Source of the DNA: Psychrobacillus sp044762745
Lineage (GTDB): Bacteria; Bacillota; Bacilli; Bacillales_A; Planococcaceae
DNA length: 64,000 nt
Reading direction: 5' to 3'
Assembly: GCF_044762745.1 (NCBI RefSeq)
Contig: NZ_JBIWEX010000009.1
Span: forward strand, 62,001-126,000
The notes beneath the pieces were generated by a model. The model did no database searches. It saw nothing but the letters and a program-made list of their open reading frames with translations, and had not been told where the DNA came from. Both the position numbers and the translations under genes were made by a program. Positions 49,844 through 59,491 of this stretch are shown one piece after another (the stretch's first letter is position 1; each line of letters opens with the position of its first letter).

Positions 49844-51325
49844 TTGGACGAACAACAGCAAAACAATGAAGAACCAAGACGATTAGAAGATACAAATCCT
49901 TCTAGTTACATTAAGATGAAACCATTTGTTTTTCTATTAACTATTTTTTCCCTAGTTGTAGTAACAGTTGCAATTACCATGCTTTCTTTGACATGGGGAA
50001 AAGAACAAGTGGTGAATCCTATTAATACCCAATCTGAACGCTCGGAGTTTTCTAAATTGTTCATGGCATATGACAAACTAGAAGCAGAATACTATAAAGA
50101 TATAGATGAAGAAGCGATTATTAACGGTGCGATAAATGGAATGATTGATGCGTTAGATGACCCTTATTCCGATTATATGAACGAAAGTGAAGCTTCCCGA
50201 TTTAATGAGAGTATTTCTTCTAGTTTTCAAGGAATCGGAGCTGAAATACAAGAACGGGATGGTATTATTACGGTAGTTTCCCCGATTAAAAATTCTCCTG
50301 CTGAAAAAGCAGGGGTATTACCGAATGATAAAATCATGGCGGTAGATGGAAAAGATATTCAAGGCTACAGTGCATCCGAAGCCGTTTTATTAATTCGAGG
50401 AAACAAAGGAACAGAAGTAACACTATCCATTAAACGTGGAGAAAACGCTACGATGGATGTCAAAATTGTACGAGATGAAATTCCGATTGAGACGGTTTAC
50501 GCTGAAATGATAGATGATCAAGTTGCACATATCATTATTTCTAGTTTTTCAACAAATACGTATGATGAGCTACTCACTGCCATTGAGGAAATGGATAGTG
50601 AAGGCATGAAAGCTTTAGTACTAGATGTTAGGCAAAACCCAGGTGGGCGTCTAGACACAGCAATCGATATTTCTAACTTGTTTGTGGAAGAAGGGAAACC
50701 AATTCTTCAAATTGAAGATAAAGGAAATAAGATTGTTACACCGGCAACACCAGGTAAGCGAGTAGATGTTCCAGTAACTATTATTATCGATGAGGGAAGT
50801 GCTTCTGCATCGGAAATTTTAGCAGGTGCGTTGAGTGAATCCGCTAATGTTCCGTTAGTAGGTTTAAATTCATTTGGTAAAGGTACTGTTCAAACAGTAA
50901 ATGATTTACCAGACGGATCAAATATTAAAATTACGACTGCTAAATGGTTGACGCCAAAAGGAAATTGGATTCATGATAAAGGAATCGTTCCTGACTATGT
51001 AGTGGAATATCCTAGTTATGCTATGTTATCACCAATAGATCCTTCTACTACATTAGAAGAAAGTCAGTCTTCTGAAGCCGTTCAAAATGCGAAAGAAATG
51101 CTTCAAGCAATTGGCTATGAAGTTGGAGACATTAATGAGAAATTTGATGCCAAAATGACTGCAGCGGTGAAAAAGTTCCAAGTAGATAACAAGCTTGAAA
51201 TCACCGGTAAACTTGCAGGTGACTCCACTTTCGTATTAATGGATAAAATTCGAGAAAAAATCGTCAATAACGATCCACAATTGGAAAAAGCAAAAGAAGT
51301 CGTTACAGAGCTATTAAATAAATGA
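49844..51325 (+). CDS. Carboxy-terminal processing protease (S41, CtpA/CtpB-like)
   Basis: I chose the TTG at 49844 after AAAAGG; a GTG at 49835 overlaps that site. The protein of about 493 residues has one membrane anchor (about 25-45), a PDZ domain (about 125-205), the S41 protease domain with the Ser region DEGSASASEILAGA and the Lys region SFGKGTVQ, and a C-terminal peptidoglycan-binding domain (about 410-480). It likely cuts exported proteins near the wall; the sporulation CtpB has this architecture. Confidence 0.94.
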   Translation: MDEQQQNNEEPRRLEDTNPSSYIKMKPFVFLLTIFSLVVVTVAITMLSLTWGKEQVVNPINTQSERSEFSKLFMAYDKLEAEYYKDIDEEAIINGAINGMIDALDDPYSDYMNESEASRFNESISSSFQGIGAEIQERDGIITVVSPIKNSPAEKAGVLPNDKIMAVDGKDIQGYSASEAVLLIRGNKGTEVTLSIKRGENATMDVKIVRDEIPIETVYAEMIDDQVAHIIISSFSTNTYDELLTAIEEMDSEGMKALVLDVRQNPGGRLDTAIDISNLFVEEGKPILQIEDKGNKIVTPATPGKRVDVPVTIIIDEGSASASEILAGALSESANVPLVGLNSFGKGTVQTVNDLPDGSNIKITTAKWLTPKGNWIHDKGIVPDYVVEYPSYAMLSPIDPSTTLEESQSSEAVQNAKEMLQAIGYEVGDINEKFDAKMTAAVKKFQVDNKLEITGKLAGDSTFVLMDKIREKIVNNDPQLEKAKEVVTELLNK

Positions 51326-51354
51326 AAAAGCTGGCCATTTTGGTCAGCTTTTTC
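51325..51354 (+). terminator. Terminator of the protease gene
   Basis: AAAAAGCTGGCC, loop ATTTT, GGTCAGCTTTTT. Confidence 0.85.
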
Positions 51355-51380
51355 AACACGTATAAAGGAGCAAACAAAAG

Positions 51381-52286
51381 ATGAAAGATGTCTATTTATT
51401 GAGCGGTTTTCTAGGTAGCGGGAAAACTTCGCTTTTATCTCACATAATTGTGCAATTTAAAGCAGAGGGGATAAAACCAGCAGTTATTATGAACGAACTT
51501 GGGAAGCTTCCTTTTGATAGTAGAGCGGTAGATAATGAGGTTCCTTTGAAAGAAATGCTGGAAGGATGTATTTGTTGTACAGGATCTGAAAAAATGGAGG
51601 CACAGCTACAAATGCTTCTAGAGGACGAAGATTTTGACGTGCTATTAATAGAAACAACCGGTGCAGCACATCCTGTAGAAGCAATGGATGCAGTTCTTTC
51701 TCCTTTATTTGCAAGTAAGTTAAATATGAAAGGAATTATTACGGTTGCAGATTGCAAAAGATGGCTAGACCGTGACAAAATGACGCCGCAAACGAGAATG
51801 CTCTTTTTTGAGCAAATAAGACATGCGCATTTAATAGTAGCAAATAAAACTGATTTACTTACCGAAGCAGAAATATTAACGGTTACGATGCAAATACAAG
51901 GGTTAAATGAGTTAGCTCCTATTATACAAACTGCAAATAGTAAACTTCCTGTAAAATTATTAAAAAACATGGAAGCCACATTCCATGAAAAAGAGGTGCA
52001 AGAAGCAGCTATTGGAAAACAACTATCGCTTTCTTCCCGATTACATACATTTCAAGAAGAACTAAATCAAGAAGAATTTGAAGAATGGGTTCGAAAGTTG
52101 CCAGATACTGTTTATCGAATGAAAGGATATGTTCCATTAAAGGGGCATAAATATCCATATCTATTCCAATATGCTTATGGTACGGTGCAGTGGCTTCCAG
52201 AGTATATGAAAATGCCTCCTGAAATCGTTATTATAGGAGATCGAGTAGATAAATTAAAGATAATAGGGAGTAAATCCATTGATTGA
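51381..52286 (+). CDS. CobW/COG0523 family GTPase
   Basis: The 301-residue protein has G1 SGFLGSGKTSLL (residues 8-19), the metal-binding GCICC (62-66), and NKTDLL. The C-terminal CobW_C domain is present. It probably inserts a metal (zinc is typical) into a client protein. It overlaps the next ORF by eight bases. Confidence 0.92.
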   Translation: MKDVYLLSGFLGSGKTSLLSHIIVQFKAEGIKPAVIMNELGKLPFDSRAVDNEVPLKEMLEGCICCTGSEKMEAQLQMLLEDEDFDVLLIETTGAAHPVEAMDAVLSPLFASKLNMKGIITVADCKRWLDRDKMTPQTRMLFFEQIRHAHLIVANKTDLLTEAEILTVTMQIQGLNELAPIIQTANSKLPVKLLKNMEATFHEKEVQEAAIGKQLSLSSRLHTFQEELNQEEFEEWVRKLPDTVYRMKGYVPLKGHKYPYLFQYAYGTVQWLPEYMKMPPEIVIIGDRVDKLKIIGSKSID

Positions 52287-52539
52287 GGCATTTCAATTGT
52301 TATATAAAGAACGTAAATGGACTAGTGAACTGCAAACGGAAGAACAGGTTCTTGAAGTGATAAAATCCGAGCTATTAGATGAATTTACACACCCAAGAGC
52401 AAGACTATCACCAGAAAAAAAGTTTTCGCTTGCTTTAGATAGAATAAGTTTAAGTACGTTGTCGTATGAAGAAAAGGAAATGATGATCAGGGTATATGAA
52501 GAGGAATATATAAATCTGTCAATAGATGATAGAACGTAA
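52279..52539 (+). CDS. Small helical protein coupled to the CobW gene, 86 aa
   Basis: A TTG start within the CobW end. MIEAFQLLYKERKWTSELQT ... RLSPEKKFSLALDRISLSTL is helical with no metal motif. Translational coupling suggests a functional link. Unknown family. Confidence 0.6.
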   Translation: MIEAFQLLYKERKWTSELQTEEQVLEVIKSELLDEFTHPRARLSPEKKFSLALDRISLSTLSYEEKEMMIRVYEEEYINLSIDDRT

Positions 52540-52619
52540 TATTTAAGTATAATGGTTAAGCTATCCAATTATTATGCGTGAAAAAGTCTTTTTTGATAGT
52601 GTTTTCGATTAAAATGGTC

Positions 52620-52636
52620 TCATTGGAATATTTTAT
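52620..52636 (+). promoter_or_regulatory. Shared upstream element of CAP genes, copy 1
   Basis: TCATTGGAATATTTTAT occurs identically at 53793-53809 in front of the second CAP gene. It lies about 60 bases from both start codons and is likely a shared promoter (the sigma class is not evident). Confidence 0.5.
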
Positions 52637-52698
52637 GTCAATTTTTCTGCTTTTTTTGTGTTTACAATAGGGGGGCACAAAAGAAGGAGGAAATGAAA

Positions 52699-53592
52699 AT
52701 GAATAAAAAACATTCTATCATGGTTGGGTTACTTGCAGGTGGCTTATTACTTTCAACGAATACAGCTGAAGCATCGATGACAACTGGAAATTCACAAACT
52801 ACTTCCGAGGCAAATACATCCGTTACGTATCAATGGCAGTCTCCGATTAAAGTTATATATAATTACAATTCAAATAACTTAGATATTCAAAATTTCATCA
52901 ATGAGCAATTAACAACTTTACAACCGCTTATTATGAAAGAACTACAAGAAGCTCAGAAATCTATCGTTACGAAGCAAACACCAGAGAATAAGAAACCAGT
53001 AGAAAAAGAACAAGCACCAGTAGTTAAGAAACCAGTAGAAAAAGAACAAGCACCAGTAGTTAAGAAACCAGTAGAAAAAGAACAAGCACCAGTAGCTAAG
53101 AAACCAGTAGAAAAAGAAAAAACACCAGTAGCAGAAAAACCAGCTACTCCAGCTACTCCTGTAACACCACCAGTAGCGAAGGAACCAGTAAAAGAAAATA
53201 ACCAAACAGCACAAGTATCTTCTGTTATTCAACAAGTAGTAGATTTAACAAACCAAGAACGTGCAAAAGCAGGACTAAAGGCTTTACAAATTGATACAAA
53301 ACTTACGCAATCAGCGCAAGCAAAATCACAAGATATGAAAGACAAAAACTATTTTGATCATACGAGTCCAACATATGGTTCACCTTTTGATCAAATGAAA
53401 TCGTTTGGCATCACATATACATCCGCTGCAGAAAATATTGCAATGGGCCAACGAAGTGCAACTGAAGTTGTAAAAGGGTGGATGGAATCACCTGGACATA
53501 GAGCAAACATTATGAATCCATCATACACACATATCGGAGTAGGATTATCCGATAGTGGATACTACTGGACACAACAATTCATTGGAAAATAA
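52699..53592 (+). CDS. CAP-domain exoprotein with KPVEKEQAPV repeats
   Basis: I chose the ATG at 52699 after GGAGGAAATG; a start at 52693 is too near the site. The protein of about 297 residues has a signal peptide (KHSIMVGLLAGGLLLSTNTA), a repeat linker (lysine/proline/glutamate, about residues 98-160) and a C-terminal CAP/SCP domain with VVDLTNQERAKAGLKALQID and HRANIMNPSYTHIGVGLSDS. Related YkwD proteins are secreted; SpoVID-like coat and spore roles have been suggested for SafA/YkwD relatives. Confidence 0.9.
   Translation: MNKKHSIMVGLLAGGLLLSTNTAEASMTTGNSQTTSEANTSVTYQWQSPIKVIYNYNSNNLDIQNFINEQLTTLQPLIMKELQEAQKSIVTKQTPENKKPVEKEQAPVVKKPVEKEQAPVVKKPVEKEQAPVAKKPVEKEKTPVAEKPATPATPVTPPVAKEPVKENNQTAQVSSVIQQVVDLTNQERAKAGLKALQIDTKLTQSAQAKSQDMKDKNYFDHTSPTYGSPFDQMKSFGITYTSAAENIAMGQRSATEVVKGWMESPGHRANIMNPSYTHIGVGLSDSGYYWTQQFIGK
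52990..53133 (+). repeat. Four tandem 36-bp repeats in the CAP gene
   Basis: The unit encodes KKPVEKEQAPVV. Copies begin at 52990, 53026, 53062 and 53098. Copies 1 and 2 look identical; copies 3 and 4 differ by a few bases. It is a coding minisatellite likely to change length. Confidence 0.85.
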
Positions 53593-53599
53593 TAAATCG

Positions 53600-53634
53600 A
53601 AAACCTACTAGGATTATATCTTAGTAGGTTTTTT
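53600..53634 (+). terminator. Terminator of CAP gene 1
   Basis: AAAACCTACTA, loop of ten, TTAGTAGGTTTTTT. Confidence 0.88.
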
Positions 53635-53792
53635 CAATTTTTACGCTAATAATTGGTAAACAATCAAAGTTTAATAGTATATATAAAACTGTCAACAGTG
53701 TTTTAGAAGAAATAAATTAGTTTTTTAGTTAAAATAACCATAGTTTAAACAGGGAAAGGTTGTTTTTACTAACATGCTCACTCCGACTGGAT

Positions 53793-53809
53793 TCATTGGA
53801 ATATTTTAT
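53793..53809 (+). promoter_or_regulatory. Shared upstream element of CAP genes, copy 2
   Basis: Exact copy of 52620-52636, so the duplication included the promoter region. Confidence 0.5.
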
Positions 53810-53869
53810 TGAAAAAAATTGGGTGATCTTATGTTTATAATAAGGGAGCAAACGAAGGAGGAGAAGATG

Positions 53870-54478
53870 ATGAATAAAAATTATTCATTAATAGTTGGGG
53901 TACTGGCTGGTAGTTTGTTATTTTCAACTCACTCAGTGGAAGCATCTATGACAACTGGAAATTCAAATACCGCTTCAGAAGCAAAATCATATGAGACACA
54001 AACATGGAACACTCCATTTAAATATAGTTTTAAAGAACCTAGAGAGAATGCACAGCAAACTCCCGAGAGACCGGTAACTGAAAACAATGAAGTAGTAAAA
54101 GTAGATTCCGTAATTCAACAAGTAGTAGATTTAACAAATCAAGAACGTGCAAAAGCAGGACTAAAAGCATTACAAATAGATACAAAACTTACGCAATCAG
54201 CGCAAGCAAAATCACAAGATATGAAAAACAAAAACTATTTTGATCATACGAGTCCAACATACGGCTCACCATTCGATCAAATGAAATCACTTGGCATTAC
54301 GTATCAATCAGCAGCAGAAAATATTGCAATGGGACAACGTAGTGCAGCAGAAGTAGTGGATGCATGGATGAAATCACCAGGTCATAAAGCAAATATTATG
54401 AATCCATCATACACACATATTGGAGTAGGATTGTCCGATAGTGGGTACTACTGGACACAACAATTTATAGGTAAATAA
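53870..54478 (+). CDS. CAP-domain exoprotein, tandem paralogue
   Basis: I chose the ATG at 53870 (MNKNYSLIVGVLAGSLLFST) with AAGGAGG upstream; starts at 53867 or 53819 are possible. The 202-residue protein shares the start ASMTTGNS after the signal peptide and almost the whole CAP domain with the gene before it, but has a short linker and lacks the KPVEKEQAPV repeats. It is a recent tandem duplicate. Confidence 0.9.
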   Translation: MNKNYSLIVGVLAGSLLFSTHSVEASMTTGNSNTASEAKSYETQTWNTPFKYSFKEPRENAQQTPERPVTENNEVVKVDSVIQQVVDLTNQERAKAGLKALQIDTKLTQSAQAKSQDMKNKNYFDHTSPTYGSPFDQMKSLGITYQSAAENIAMGQRSAAEVVDAWMKSPGHKANIMNPSYTHIGVGLSDSGYYWTQQFIGK

Positions 54479-54486
54479 AAAGTGTA

Positions 54487-54521
54487 ATCCTATCAAGTAT
54501 TAAACTTGATAGGATTTTTTG
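54487..54521 (+). terminator. Terminator of CAP gene 2
   Basis: AATCCTATCAAG, loop TATTAAA, CTTGATAGGATT then TTTTG. Confidence 0.88.
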
Positions 54522-54572
54522 TGTTTATATTCAAAATGAAGAGCACATACTTCCATGAGAAGAGGTGATCTG

Positions 54573-55994
54573 ATGGTTGTTTATAAAGAAACAATAGAAT
54601 TACTTCAAAATACTTTCTCCGAATCCTTTGATTTTATTACAAAGGAACTACAATGGGAAAATGAGCGAGTAATACTTTGTTATTTTACAACGATGATTGA
54701 TACTGCAGTTGTCATGAAACAAATCAATCATTTACAAATTCGTTTCGAGACAAATGACCCAAACTGGAATATAGCTCCCTTTTCAGAAGTGGTGAAGTTT
54801 TCAATTGAACAAATAGAGATTAGTCTTTGCACAGGAGAAACTGTTCTTATTTTTCCAAGCTCAAATACAATGCTTCGAATATTCATGCCCAAAATTGCTT
54901 CAAGGGCACCTACACCACCAGAAAATGAGTATGTTATTCGTGGTTCCCATGATGGTTTTATAGAAAATGCAGATGTAAATATTAATTTAATACGAAAAAA
55001 AATTAACTCTCCTGATCTAAAGATAGAAAGATTAACAATCGGTTCGGCAACTAATACAAAAGTTAACATTATTTATTTGAAGACGAAAGTAGATCAAGGA
55101 GCATTAGTTGTATTGAAAGAAAGACTTGCTAACATTGATATGGAAATGTTATATAGCTCTGGCCAGCTTGAAGATTATATAGAAGATTCGATTTGGTCAC
55201 CGTTTCCTCAATTTTTAAACACGGAAAGACCAGATAGAGTCGTTGCAAATCTGGTAGAAGGTAAAATTGCTATCCTATCGGATTCAGATCCTACTGTACT
55301 TGTTGCCCCAGCTAGTTTATTTACTTTTTATGAATCTCCAGATGATTTTAATGGGCGAGTTTTAGTTGGTTCGTTTTATCAATTAGTTCGTTTAGCTAGT
55401 TTTTTTACAGCCATTTTTTTACCTGCATTTTATATTGCAGTTATCAGTTTTCATTTTGAAATAGTGCCAATCGATTTAGGTCAGCAAGTTAAGAGTTCTG
55501 TTAGTAATGTTCCTTTTCGTCCCATATTCGAAGCATTCCTTTTAGAGATAATGATTGAACTAATTCGAGAAGCGAGTATTCGATTACCTAGTCCTGTTGG
55601 CCAAACAATTGGGGTAGTAGGGGGATTAGTAATTGGAGATGCAATTGTTTCTGCTGGGCTTGCTTCTAATCTAATGATAATAGTTGTTGCTTTGACAGCA
55701 CTTGCTAGCTTTGTCAGTCCTTCTGTTGAATTGAGTACGTCCGTACGTATTCTTAGATTTCCTTTTATGATAGCAGCTTCTATATTAGGCTTTTTTGGAA
55801 TTGTAGTAGGTTCACTCATGCTTTTTATTCATTTATTAAATTTACAGTCATTAAATCGACCATATTTGTCGCCCCTAATACCTTTTGAGCCCAAAAAACT
55901 TTTATCCGTGTTTTTCCGACTTCCTAATTATAAGTCACATAAGGGACAAAAGTATTTTTATTTCTTCAAAAAAGGATTGAAGAAAAATGAATAA
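54573..55994 (+). CDS. gerA: Spore germination protein, GerA family A subunit
   Basis: The ATG at 54573 follows AGAGGTGATCTG; upstream in-frame starts lack a site. The protein of about 473 residues has the A-subunit signature SHDGFIENADVNINLIRKKI, PSPVGQTIGVVGGLVIGDAI and several transmembrane helices from about 270 on. It forms the germinant receptor channel with the B and C subunits encoded next. Confidence 0.94.
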   Translation: MVVYKETIELLQNTFSESFDFITKELQWENERVILCYFTTMIDTAVVMKQINHLQIRFETNDPNWNIAPFSEVVKFSIEQIEISLCTGETVLIFPSSNTMLRIFMPKIASRAPTPPENEYVIRGSHDGFIENADVNINLIRKKINSPDLKIERLTIGSATNTKVNIIYLKTKVDQGALVVLKERLANIDMEMLYSSGQLEDYIEDSIWSPFPQFLNTERPDRVVANLVEGKIAILSDSDPTVLVAPASLFTFYESPDDFNGRVLVGSFYQLVRLASFFTAIFLPAFYIAVISFHFEIVPIDLGQQVKSSVSNVPFRPIFEAFLLEIMIELIREASIRLPSPVGQTIGVVGGLVIGDAIVSAGLASNLMIIVVALTALASFVSPSVELSTSVRILRFPFMIAASILGFFGIVVGSLMLFIHLLNLQSLNRPYLSPLIPFEPKKLLSVFFRLPNYKSHKGQKYFYFFKKGLKKNE

Positions 55995-57015
55995 ATGGAC
56001 TGTTTCAAATAAACAATTATTTATGTTTTTATTTGTTATTCAAACTGGTACTATCTTTATTACACTCCAATCGCGCGTGATTAATGCTGCAGAACAAAAT
56101 GCATGGATTGTATTCAATTTAGCTAGTGTTCTACATTTAATCTTGTTAATTATTTTTAATAAATACTATCAATATTTTCAGTTGAATAAGTTTGAAAAAT
56201 GGCTTTTTCAGATTTATTGGTATACAGTGGTAATTATTTTTTTGGCGACAATAGGCTTTTTGTTAATTGTCTGGGTTTTTCCATTAACCCCACATTGGAT
56301 TGTTATTGGAATAATCGTTTTTATTTCTTTCTACGCAAATATAAGTAAATATGCAGTGCCTCTAAATATTTCGATTATTTTAATTCCTTTCGTCTTCTTA
56401 TTTGTAGGAGCGTTATTTCTTTCTGTTCCAGACTTAATATGGACTAATTTATTTCCTCTAGGACATATTGATAAAAAGCAATGGATTAATGGTTTGGAGC
56501 AATCATTAGATGCGTTCATCGGATTGGAAGCTTTTTTAATATTACGGCCTTTTGTACAAGACAAAAAAGATTTAAAAACAAAACAAATCGTTTTTTATCA
56601 AATTGCACTAACGCTTTTTTTTCTAATTACTATTCTGTTCTCTCTGTTGTTCTTTTCACTGGAAGATATAAAAATCATTCCCATAGCAATCATGTATTTG
56701 TTAAAGTCTCAAGGCGTAACTTTTGTCGAACGTCTAGATTTATTTTTTACTTATATTTGGATGACATGGAGTATCATAACGGTAACTTTATTTATGTTTT
56801 TAGGAATTCATTTATATGGAACGATGCATAATAAGGGGCACTTCAAATTTACAGCAATTATACATTTTATTATTTTTATATGTCCGTTATTTTTGCTATC
56901 AAGGGATATATTAAAAAAAGCAAATGATTTACTTTTTTACGGCCATTTGATTTTTGGAATTTTATTGCCATTGTTTATTCTCCTTAAGGGATGGAGGAAA
57001 TCATTGCGTGACTAA
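55987..57015 (+). CDS. gerB: Spore germination protein, GerB-like permease subunit
   Basis: The 342-residue protein starts eight bases before the gerA stop. It has about ten transmembrane helices and the amino-acid-permease-like fold of B subunits, which bind the nutrient germinant. It overlaps gerC by eight bases. Confidence 0.92.
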   Translation: MNKWTVSNKQLFMFLFVIQTGTIFITLQSRVINAAEQNAWIVFNLASVLHLILLIIFNKYYQYFQLNKFEKWLFQIYWYTVVIIFLATIGFLLIVWVFPLTPHWIVIGIIVFISFYANISKYAVPLNISIILIPFVFLFVGALFLSVPDLIWTNLFPLGHIDKKQWINGLEQSLDAFIGLEAFLILRPFVQDKKDLKTKQIVFYQIALTLFFLITILFSLLFFSLEDIKIIPIAIMYLLKSQGVTFVERLDLFFTYIWMTWSIITVTLFMFLGIHLYGTMHNKGHFKFTAIIHFIIFICPLFLLSRDILKKANDLLFYGHLIFGILLPLFILLKGWRKSLRD

Positions 57016-58075
57016 AAAGATAAGTTTATTACTATTAATTCTATTACTATTAAGTGGATGCAGGGATGAACGGCTGAACAAAGACTTTGCAAGTGTACCT
57101 ATGATTGGTTTTGACGGAAAACTTGGAGCTCTAACAGGCTATTTTGGTTTACCTGGTGAACAACATAATACAAATAAATTTGAAATGCTTTCCGCAAAAG
57201 GGATATCGGTAGAAGACGTAACATTGATAGTCGATCAAAAGATAAACCAAAGAGTTGACATTTCCAAATTAACAAGTATTTTGTTTTCTGCTGAAACTGC
57301 AAAAGGTGACTTCTATAGCTATCTTGATTGGTATTATCGAAATTCCCGAAACCGATTAAATACTGTATTAATCGTAACGGATGGGAGTACAGAACCCTTC
57401 ATCCAATATGGGGATAAGATGGGAAAGGACGTAAATAATTATTATAGTGAATTTATAGAAGGGTTTAAGTTAAATGCTATTTTACCCAAAACTAATTTGC
57501 AACTGGCATGCACTGATCTACTAGATGAAGGAATCGATTTGACCTTACCATATATGAAAATGTCAAATGAAGGTAAAATGCCTGAATTAGATGGTACGGC
57601 TCTTTTTAGTGGAAAAAACTTTTCAGGAAAAACGTTAAATAGGGAAGAGTCAATTGTATTACAACTCATGAAAAATAAAAAAGGGAAGTATACGTATTTG
57701 ACGTTTAAGTATGATGATATTCCGGTAACAATTAGAGTAAATAGTGTGCAAAGGAAAATGAAATGGAATGGGACGAAAATAGATATTAGTTATCAAATGA
57801 AAGTGGGCATTATGGAGTATTATAAAGATCATTTATTAGAAGAAAAGGAACTTAAATCATTAGATAAGTTTTTAGAAGAAAAATTAACAAAGAGAATGGA
57901 AGAAGTTTTAAAAGTATTACACGATGCAAATAGTGATGCCCTTGGGATAGGTCGTTATGCGAGAGCATTTCATCCAGATATATTTGAAGAAAAAAAGTGG
58001 AAAGAAAAATATCCGACTTTAACGATTACTCCAAAAGTAAAAATTAAAATAATGGAAACGGGAATTTTAGATTAA
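57008..58075 (+). CDS. gerC: Spore germination protein, GerC-like lipoprotein
   Basis: GTG at 57008 after GGAGGAAATCATT; the upstream frame has no start signal. The 355-residue protein has a lipoprotein signal (MTKKISLLLLILLLLSGC) and Ger(x)C domain features, including the conserved end region MEEVLKVLHDANSDALGIGR. The complete A-B-C set would make one nutrient receptor of the spore. Confidence 0.93.
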   Translation: MTKKISLLLLILLLLSGCRDERLNKDFASVPMIGFDGKLGALTGYFGLPGEQHNTNKFEMLSAKGISVEDVTLIVDQKINQRVDISKLTSILFSAETAKGDFYSYLDWYYRNSRNRLNTVLIVTDGSTEPFIQYGDKMGKDVNNYYSEFIEGFKLNAILPKTNLQLACTDLLDEGIDLTLPYMKMSNEGKMPELDGTALFSGKNFSGKTLNREESIVLQLMKNKKGKYTYLTFKYDDIPVTIRVNSVQRKMKWNGTKIDISYQMKVGIMEYYKDHLLEEKELKSLDKFLEEKLTKRMEEVLKVLHDANSDALGIGRYARAFHPDIFEEKKWKEKYPTLTITPKVKIKIMETGILD

Positions 58076-58106
58076 AAAACGACACAATTACAATGCGTCG
58101 TTTTTA
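58074..58106. terminator. Convergent terminator gerC / MATE gene
   Basis: AAAAACGAC pairs with GTCGTTTTT around a loop. It overlaps the minus-strand stop region. Confidence 0.78.
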
Positions 58107-59446
58107 GTCATTTTTTTCTGTAAGTATACAAGTCTTATACCGAGTGTAATTGCACCAATCGTAAGACCAACAATGAGACCAATCCAGTAGCCAAAACGCT
58201 CGAAAGAAGTGTAGTTAGCTAACAAATAACCGGTTGGAAGTCCAATAATCCAGTACGAAATAATGGCCATGATAAACGTAATCGTAACATCTTTGTATCC
58301 TCTGAGTGCACCTTGTACGGGTGCTTGAATCGCATCCGATAATTGGAAGAGCGCAGCAAACAAGAAAAACTGAACAGTTAATGTAATTACATAAGTATCA
58401 TCTGTATAAATAGATGCAATTGGTTCTCGGAATATTAACAGAATAGATGATGAAATAAAACTGAAAAATACAGCTGTTCCCACACTTAACCAACTATACG
58501 TTTTCGCATCTTTATACCGTTTTGCTCCTACTTCATGACCTACTAAAATAGTTGCTCCCATAGCTATACTAAGCGGAATCATATAGAGCAAGGAAGTAAA
58601 ATTCATTGCTATTTGATGTGCGGAAATAACTTCTGTTGAATACCTACTCATCAGAATTGTTACAGCTGAGAAAATCGTCGTTTCCGCGAAAAGCGCCAAT
58701 CCAATAGGAACTCCTATTTTTGTTAGCGTGCCGATTTTAGCGAAAGATGGTTTACTCCAGAATTTAAATATCGTTAATTCTGCAAATGGTTTATTTTTAT
58801 AAACGATAAAGATTGCAATAAAGAGGATAAGCCAATATGTTATGGCAGAGCCAATCCCCGCTCCTACTCCGCCGAGTGCAGGGAAGCCAAACTTTCCGTA
58901 AATGAATACATAGTTTAAAATGATATGAATCGGTGCAGATAACAAAGTGATAAACATGGAAACTCTTGTTTTACCTAATGCATCGATAAAGGAACGTAGC
59001 ACACTATATAAAAATAAGGGAATAAGACCAATACTCATCATATACAAATATTTCTTCGCAACTAAGCGTACACTATTTTCAAGGGGTATCAAGTTTAAGA
59101 CGGGATCGATCAAAAATAAAATACCAAGAAAAACGATAAATGCTAGGAAAATAGCAATATAAAAACCTTGTTGTACAAAGGTACGTACATCTTCCTTCTT
59201 TTTTGCACCGATAAATTGTGCTACAATGGGCGTAATTCCTATTAATATACCAGTTAACCCGGTATAAACAGGAAGCCAGATAGAGGATCCAATAGAAACA
59301 CCTGCTAGATGATCAATACTATATTTGCTTGTCATTAATATATCAAAAAAGGTCATTAAATAAAGTGCAACTTGTGTGATTAAAATAGGTACTACAATTT
59401 TAATCATATTCTTGCTTTTTTCGGGTAGTGATTTCGTTTCATGCAT
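58088..59446 (-). CDS. MATE-family multidrug/Na+ exporter
   Basis: I chose the ATG at 59446 (MHETKSLPEKSKN) because AAAGGATG is suitably placed; ATG at 59458 lies next to it. The 452-residue protein has 12 transmembrane helices in two similar halves. The first begins IKIVVPILITQVALYLMTFF. Typical for NorM-like drug/cation antiporters. Confidence 0.92.
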   Translation of the reverse strand: MHETKSLPEKSKNMIKIVVPILITQVALYLMTFFDILMTSKYSIDHLAGVSIGSSIWLPVYTGLTGILIGITPIVAQFIGAKKKEDVRTFVQQGFYIAIFLAFIVFLGILFLIDPVLNLIPLENSVRLVAKKYLYMMSIGLIPLFLYSVLRSFIDALGKTRVSMFITLLSAPIHIILNYVFIYGKFGFPALGGVGAGIGSAITYWLILFIAIFIVYKNKPFAELTIFKFWSKPSFAKIGTLTKIGVPIGLALFAETTIFSAVTILMSRYSTEVISAHQIAMNFTSLLYMIPLSIAMGATILVGHEVGAKRYKDAKTYSWLSVGTAVFFSFISSSILLIFREPIASIYTDDTYVITLTVQFFLFAALFQLSDAIQAPVQGALRGYKDVTITFIMAIISYWIIGLPTGYLLANYTSFERFGYWIGLIVGLTIGAITLGIRLVYLQKKMTKNDAL

Positions 59447-59491
59447 TTTGGCATACATCCTTTAAGTTTTAAAATAGTTAGGAGATTATGA

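Noticed and set aside
51440..51979. 179-codon minus ORF within the CobW gene
   Set aside because: It is a shadow of the CobW frame with atypical serine/isoleucine-rich composition and no ribosome binding site.
52990..53133. Repeat array as CRISPR
   Set aside because: The 36-bp units are contiguous without spacers and encode a protein linker in frame.
53800..53866. Longer N-terminus for the second CAP protein (start at 53819)
   Set aside because: The extension would precede the signal peptide and overlap the RBS of the better start at 53870.
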